Shown in pieces: positions 58,338 to 64,000 of a DNA stretch of 64,000 nt (its first letter is position 1; each line of letters starts with the position of its first letter). The notes beneath the pieces are model-generated. The model saw only the letters and a program-made list of their open reading frames with translations. It did not search any database and was not told where the DNA came from. Location of the stretch: the NCBI RefSeq assembly GCF_002288925.2, contig NW_022098023.1, positions 31,214,689 to 31,278,688 of the forward strand, given 5' to 3'. The position numbers and the translations under genes are program-made. The stretch comes from Delphinapterus leucas. Taxonomy: Eukaryota > Chordata > Mammalia > Artiodactyla > Monodontidae.

Positions 58338-59172
58338 CCTTCGGGGGTGTTCTGAGACCAATTTCCAGTGTGTGTGAGGAGGGGGACTTCCCTACACCAA
58401 AACCAAACAATTCTTAGAGACCAGCAGGGTGTCCAAGAATTCAACTCAGTTCTGATACTATCTACTCAGAGACAGCATCAGATTCCACAGTTTAAGAATT
58501 GGAAGCACCGCTGCCCTCCGTGCCCATCCCTGCCAACTGGAACTTCAGATGCCAGTTGCAAGCCTAGGTTGTTACCTGTGCTTCTGACCAGCTGGCTATA
58601 AATCAGAAGTTCCCACAACTTTCTCTTTGGGTTTAATTAGATTAATTTGCTAGTGTGGCCTGTTTATTCTAAAAAGATATAACTCAGGAACAGCTAGATG
58701 AAAGAGAAGCTGGTCTCTTTCAAGGGCGAGGTATGACGAAAGGGCTTGGAGTTTCCATAATCTCTCCAGGTGCACCATTCTCCCCAATCTCCACATGTTC
58801 ACCAACCAGAAACTCCCAGAACCCAGTACTTTTTGGTTTTTATGGAGGTTTCATTACATAGGCATGAGTGATTGAATCACTGGACATTAGCGATTGATTC
58901 AAACTCCAGAGGTTGGGGGGTGGGACTGAAAGTTTGAATCCTCTAATCATATGGTCGGTTCTCCTGGCAACCAGTCCCCATCCTTAGGTGTGGTCCCCAA
59001 ATCACCTCATTAGCATAACAAAAGACCTCTTTATTGCTCTCATCACTTAGGAGATTCCAAGGGTTTTTGGAGCTGTGAGCCAGGAACCATGGATGAACAC
59101 AAAATATACATGGGTAATATATTTTAGTCATCTGATGACCAAATATATATTTCTTATAAATCATGACATTGC
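58338..59172 (-). mobile_element. ERV LTR (ERVL-like), reverse copy of an inverted pair
   Basis: The same LTR family as 57556-58335, read on the minus strand. The + strand shows the complements, including 'tttttatggaggtttcatta' (58838), 'cctctaatcatatggtcgg' (58939) and 'ggagattccaagggttttt' (59050). The LTR 3' ends of both copies meet at about 58336, so the pair is tail to tail. Much diverged between copies. Confidence 0.75.
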
Positions 59173-59174
59173 CC

Positions 59175-59565
59175 ACCTGTTATGATTCCAGTAAATTCCT
59201 ACTTTTCTTAGGTTAGTTAAAACACCTTTCTGTTGTTTGCAATCAAACATCTTGATAGATAGAAGTAGTAATAGAAGGAAACCGTACTAAAACTTTAATA
59301 GGAACTAAGGGTAAGCTTTGGACATTGATCTGAAGCCTCTAACCATTCCATTTTCTTTTCTTCCCTAAGCAGACTTATAACAAATAGTAAAAAAGCCCAA
59401 AATAGTAGGAACATTTTGTATTTTCATATCACAGAGAACAGACACTTGTGAAGCAGAAGAAATTCTGAAGAAAAAATAATTAATGAACTCCATTTATAAT
59501 AATAATTTAAATTTTATTCCTAGGCCACTTCCTGAAATATCTTTGTTTAAAATTTCATATCAAAC
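59175..59565. other. Unassigned AT-rich stretch
   Basis: Nothing recognised. Confidence 0.4.
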
Positions 59566-59569
59566 TTTT

Positions 59570-59998
59570 TACCAACTCTATCAGTTAAGGATGTGTTAGA
59601 CTGCTGGCCATAAGAACCTAAAAAACAGTGGCATAAAAGAGAGGGGTTAAATTTTCTCTCGTGTGAAAGAAGTCTGATAGTAGGCAGGCCAAGTATGGTA
59701 TACACAATGTTATCAGGGATCCAGGCTCCTTTTAACTTTTCCCCAGAATATATGCTCTCTTCCTCATTACTGCAAGATAACTCTTGCCCCCATGGGCATG
59801 GCAACAAGCATTTTGGCAAGGAAGAATGGTAAACGGCAAGGGGCAAAGAACTCATGCCAGTGTAGTCAGTTCCTTTAAAAAAGCTTTTATGGAATGCCCT
59901 CTAAGTTCCATTTATATCTTATTGGCCAGAATTATGTTCCTTGACAGGCCTAGCTGCAAGGGGGTCTGGGAATGTAGTTCATTTATTTGCTGCATACG
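59570..59998 (+). mobile_element. Ancient interspersed repeat, class uncertain
   Basis: Phrases such as 'agtaggcaggccaagtatgg', 'atccaggctccttttaac', 'atcttattggccagaatta' and 'gcctagctgcaagggggtc' recur in many mammalian loci, so this is an old dispersed repeat. I cannot name its family with certainty. Confidence 0.45.
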
Positions 59999-59999
59999 T

Positions 60000-60590
60000 C
60001 GTCATCACAAATAAAAATCAGGGTCATAAAAAAATTAGAGTGTTGTTTTCTCTACCTTTTATGAGCTACTTGTAATTATTCTTATTTAATAAATTCCTGT
60101 CTAATCTGGGATTTATTTTATATCTCTACCAATTGAACAACTGATTGATAGATGGATACTCAATTTAGTATTTGTTGAATGGCTAAATCTTCATGTAGGA
60201 TAATATTTAGACTTCCTTTATGTTCCTTTGATGCAGATTCATACCACTAGTCAATCTTATCGATTTCCATTGAAGAGCAAATTGGGAGGGCAGTGTAGGA
60301 AATCTTAAAAATAATTGTGTGGATTGAGAACCTGCAGTGCTACTGTGTCAAACTTCAGCGTTATAAGTTGTAAGTAAGATAGCTGTCATATTAGAGTTTT
60401 TGAGAAGGAAATATCTCTTCACATGAGGGCCTGAAGACAAAATTGCAGGGGTTAGGTGTGAAGCTCTGGAAAGGAGGATCGGGTTCGGGTGTTAACACTG
60501 ACCTAGGAAGTGACAAAGGCAGAATATTTAGAGAAGGTGGGAGTAGAGAGTGGGAAGAAACAAAAGGAACTCTTTATCCAATTGGGAGGC
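60000..60590. other. Unassigned non-coding stretch
   Basis: No family recognised. Confidence 0.4.
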
Positions 60591-60606
60591 AGGAATAAAG
60601 GATATT

Positions 60607-60966
60607 ATGGGGACTTCCCTGGTGGTCCAGTAATAAAGAATCCACTTTCCAATGCAGGGGACGCAGGTTCGATCCCTGGTCAGGGAACTAAGATCCCACA
60701 TGCCGCAAGGCAACTAAACCCGCACGCCACAACTATTGAGCTCGCGCGCCTCAATGAGAAAGTCTGCGTGCCGCAAACTACAGGGCCCATGCACTCTGGA
60801 GCCCACGCACCACAACTAGAGAGAGAAAAGCCACATGCCACAACTAGAGAGAAGCTCATGCGCCTCAACAAAAGATCCTGCATACCTCACCGAAGATCCT
60901 GCATGCTGCAACTAAGACCCGATGCAGCCAAGTAGATAAATGAATGAATGAATATTTTTTTAAAAA
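60607..60966 (+). mobile_element. CHR-type SINE, long form, with perfect TSD
   Basis: 'ggggacttccctggtggtcc', B box 'ggttcgatccctggtcagg', a long body of 'ccacaactattgagc'-like units, a (GAAT)n run and a T/A tail. The perfect 16-bp TSD 'aggaataaaggatatt' lies at 60591-60606 and 60967-60982. The 141-codon forward frame across it is a SINE translation. Confidence 0.97.
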
Positions 60967-60984
60967 AGGAATAAAGGATATTTT

Positions 60985-62725
60985 GAAAAATTCAATCATA
61001 AATATTTAGAATGAAGGTGTGTGTCCAGAAGGGAGAGTGAATGATTCAAGGAATACTGTCAGGTTGAATTCAGGCAATTTGAGGAGCAACATTTTTTTGA
61101 AGCCAAGAGAGGGGTCTGATATGTCGACAGAAAAACTTTGATATGCCACGTACCTGGATTTCTGAGCAAGATAAACTAGGTGTGGCCAAGGGATAAAGGT
61201 AAAAGTGAATTTTAAAAAGGATAGACAAGCTGTAAAGGTTGGGATGTAGGGAAGGACCATATATTGCTTTAAAATAAATGAAGCAATGTGGGTCAAATGA
61301 GCCTGGGAAACCACAAACGCAGTATTCTTTTTCCTTTCGGAAGGCGTGTGCTCTACTTGTATAATTTCAAATAGTGCTCATTTTAGTTTTTTCTTTCCTG
61401 CCTGGAAAAATCTAAAGATAGAAATAATCACTAGGTAGTCATTACAGAATTCCTTATTTTGTGGAATATAGCTATGATGCAACTGGAGAAATGATGTCAG
61501 ATTTTGTCTGAAAAAATGAGACTATTTGAAGTTTATTAAATATGAACACATGATTCTCTAAGTTATAACTAATACAGTAATATCCCTTCTACTTTCTACA
61601 TAAGCAATTTATATTCCTTCCTTCTTAGGCTCATTTTTTTCCTTGGTAAATGTATCCGTACTGCTTAAAAAATGATTAGAATTGACTTACTGTTAATCTA
61701 TTCCTGTAACAGTTTTGATATCCAGTTTTTCTGTTGAGTATGTACAAATCTGTTTTTCATATTTGTGAAATTTTCCCTTTATATCAGATCTTCCCAATGG
61801 TTATATCCAAATCTGTTATATTCTAATAGAATTGTGTCTAAAATTTGTTATAATTTTAGAGATTAGTGCTCAGTATAAATACTATAACAGCAATAATGAC
61901 AAACTTAAAGTTATGTGAACTAGAAAACTTATTCCCACTATAACTGAAAATTGGAATAATTTTGGCCTTTCAGAGGGTTGATAAATTGATTTCAGACTTA
62001 CAGCTTTCTGGGAAAAGCCAAGATCACCCAAAGGATTTCAAATATTACTGAGATTATGTAATGCATGGCAGCTGGTGGGTTGAAGACAGAGTACCCCACC
62101 CTGATTCTTACTGAGAAACCTATTTCATTTGGATAATAAGGAGTAATTCCATGTATTATTTTAATGAGATGAGGTGACAGTTACTTTAACATGAACCCAT
62201 ACCACACAATGAACAATAGACCAATCAGACATTGAAATATCATTAAAAATAGAAGACTCAACATGAATTTAAACATCAAACCTGCTTCTTGTAGGCATGC
62301 ACCAAAAATCATCTTAATTTGACAAAAATCTCTTCTGATTTTCGGTAAAGTCCTCCAGGAAATGTGAATAACTGCCTCCTACTTACCCAATACCAATGTT
62401 TACAAATCTTCTTGTAAGGAAATACTTTCTTATATTTAACCTAAATCCCTACGTGAAAGCTTAAGCCCACTACTTCCTCTTCTAACTTTAGTGAAGATGC
62501 AATACAGCTGCCACTTCCAGATGGTCCTTAGAGAGAAAAAAAAAAAAAGACCTGAAGCTTATTTACATGTAATCAGCTCAGAGAGCCCCTTTCTCTGCCC
62601 TCATCAACACCAACAAAAAAATTGCCTTGCCTCCTCTTACATTCCTTATTCCTTCTAAGGTGGTACATTACTGTTTTATTTCATCTTTGTAGTTAAATCT
62701 TTCCACCTGTCCCTAATTATTTCCT
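60985..62725. other. Unassigned AT-rich stretch
   Basis: About 1.7 kb with no recognised repeat or gene. Confidence 0.4.
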
Positions 62726-62732
62726 TATGACC

Positions 62733-63225
62733 AATTTCCAGGAGTGAGAGTCCTGGGTCAAAATGTAAGCACATTTTAAGTTTTTTTAAAATTCATATTG
62801 CCAACTTGCTCCTGAGACAGATTGCGTTTATTTCTACATTTACTGGCTGTGTAGGAAACACAAGTTTCTTCTTACCCTTGCCAATTATCATTCCTTTTAT
62901 CTTTGACATTTTAGTGTTGCACTATTTTAATTTTCACTTTTCTTATCATTGAGGTGGAATATTTTTTCATGTATGTTGGTAATTTATTATTATGTGTGTG
63001 TAAGAATTTTCTTTTTCATTCCTTTGCCCATTATTGCACTGGTGTTCCTCTCGTGTGTGACAGACTTTTTACAGGCAAGAAATTAACCTTCAGTTGGCAC
63101 ATATTACGAGTATATTTCTTCAACTTGTTGCTTGCTATTTATTCTATTTGTCATATTTGGAACCAGCAGATGTTTTTAATTTTTATGTAGTAAAATTTAT
63201 TACCCAGTAATTTGTGAGTCTTGCT
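62733..63225 (-). mobile_element. Ancient L1 ORF2 3' portion, reverse
   Basis: Complement of an old L1: 'aggagtgagagtcctgggtc' and 'attgccaacttgctcctgag' are the classic reverse-strand L1 phrases, followed by 'tcctttgcccattattgcac' (63020) and 'ttttatgtagtaaaatttat' (63180). Frames are broken. Confidence 0.75.
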
Positions 63226-63289
63226 AAGGAGCCTATTCACACCCCAAGATTATGTAAATATTCACATAATTTTCTTTCTTAGAACTTTT

Positions 63290-63660
63290 ATAATTTCAGA
63301 GAAATAAGGGAAAGCATCATGGACAAGGTGACATCTGAGCAAAGATCTGAAGCGGATGAAGAGGGAGCCATAGTCATATTTTGGGGAGAAGAATTCCAGG
63401 AGAAGAGAACCACAAATGCGAACACCTTGTAACTAGAACATTTCTGTGTTGTTTGAGGAGCAGTAAAAAGGCCACTATGTTTGAGGCAGAATGATTAAAG
63501 GGGGGAGAGAAAAAAGAAAAGTAGTCAGGAAGAAAATACGGGCCATGTGGCCCTGTGCCTTCAAGGTCACTATGCATCTTTTACTCTGGAGGAAATGGGA
63601 AACCATTGGGGGTTTTAAGCACCAAAGTCATGTGATTTGACTTGCATTTTTAACAGAATT
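63290..63660 (-). mobile_element. L2 LINE 3' region, reverse
   Basis: 'aaggtgacatctgagcaaag', 'gaagaattccaggagaagag', 'ggccatgtggccctgtgcc', 'gaggaaatgggaaaccattg', 'gggttttaagcaccaaagtc' and 'atgtgatttgacttgcat', in reversed L2 order. Confidence 0.82.
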
Positions 63661-63920
63661 ATATTTTGTTCCATTCCAGTTTCATCAGTTGATTTCAAAT
63701 TATTTATTGAATAATCTTTTTTTTTCCCCTAGAGATAGAAGCTTGTCGGGTTTTTTTTGATGCAACTTGTATAAATTATTAAATTCTTAAGTGTACTTAC
63801 AGTTAATATATACTTGGAACCTTCATTGTGTTTGCTTTAGTCTCTTGACTTTTTCTTGCATAAATACAATACTGTTTTACTTTTGTGACAACATATATTT
63901 AAAATCTAGAAAAACTGTAA

Positions 63921-64000
63921 GCCAAGATGGCGGAAGAGTAAGACGCGGAGATGACCTTCCTCCCCACAGATACACCAGAAATACATCTACACGTGGAACA
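63921..64000 (+). mobile_element. L1 5' UTR start, element continues beyond the window
   Basis: 'gccaagatggcggaagagta' then 'agacgcggagatgacc', 'cctccccacagatacacc' and 'aatacatctacacgtggaa' match the beginning of an L1 5' UTR of the whale/artiodactyl type. 'aagatggcgg' is the YY1 site that positions L1 transcription initiation in mammals. Because the 5' end is present, the element may be full length. The left flank 'aaaatctagaaaaactgta' is the expected start of a TSD. Confidence 0.85.

Noticed and set aside
1..64000. CRISPR arrays, bacterial operons or phage-type defence systems
   Set aside because: No regularly spaced identical repeats, no ribosome-binding sites and no dense coding. All features are those of a mammalian nuclear genome.

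Overview
The window is mammalian nuclear DNA from a cetacean, probably a toothed whale. The host call rests on eleven tRNA-derived CHR-type SINEs (head ggcttccctggtgg / gacttccctggtgg, B box ggttcgatccc or ggttcgtgcc), four of them in the CpG-rich 'gcggctgggcccgtgagcc' form that I associate with whale genomes. It also rests on the absence of ruminant BovB and Bov-tA elements, and on L1 elements with the whale/artiodactyl 3' end. Old mammal-wide repeats (MIR, L2, MLT1-type LTRs, MER5A) fill in between. I found no convincing protein-coding exon, no structural RNA gene and no CRISPR. The DNA is intergenic or deep intronic, and the open frames are either chance frames or lie inside repeats.

Layout. 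0-12 kb: an MLT1-type LTR split by a SINE, a short L1 tail, two short SINEs, an ancient L1 5' segment, two MIRs, and an ancient L1 ORF2 segment split by a reverse SINE, then an L2 piece. 12-17 kb: almost free of recognisable repeats. 17-21 kb: an MLT1-type LTR, an unusually long L2 copy (about 1.7 kb, reaching into reverse transcriptase) itself split by another repeat, and an unexplained 72-bp inverted repeat. 21-27.6 kb: no clear repeat apart from simple repeats and one weak L2 scrap. 27.6-38.5 kb: L2, L1 3' ends, MIRs, MER5A, a young SINE and a reverse MLT1-type LTR. 38.8-40.6 kb: a locally CpG-richer stretch with a near-palindromic RFX X-box, GC boxes, an inverted CCAAT box and a strong splice-donor-like site; this is the best candidate for functional DNA. 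41-52.5 kb: SINE-dense, with MIR and L2 pieces. 52.5-56.8 kb: an old L1 interrupted by a younger, 5'-truncated, reverse-strand L1. Its ORF2 remains in a single frame and is broken only by stop codons. 57.5-59.2 kb: two LTRs of one family placed tail to tail. 59.5-64 kb: an ancient repeat, a SINE with perfect 16-bp target-site duplications, an old L1, an L2, and at the right edge the first 80 bases of an L1 5' UTR.

No genes work together here. The useful content is the order of transposon insertions (who is nested in whom), the lineage-informative SINEs, several duplications not explained by families I recognise, and the candidate regulatory block near 39-40.6 kb. Family names were assigned by recall of consensus features, not by a database search.
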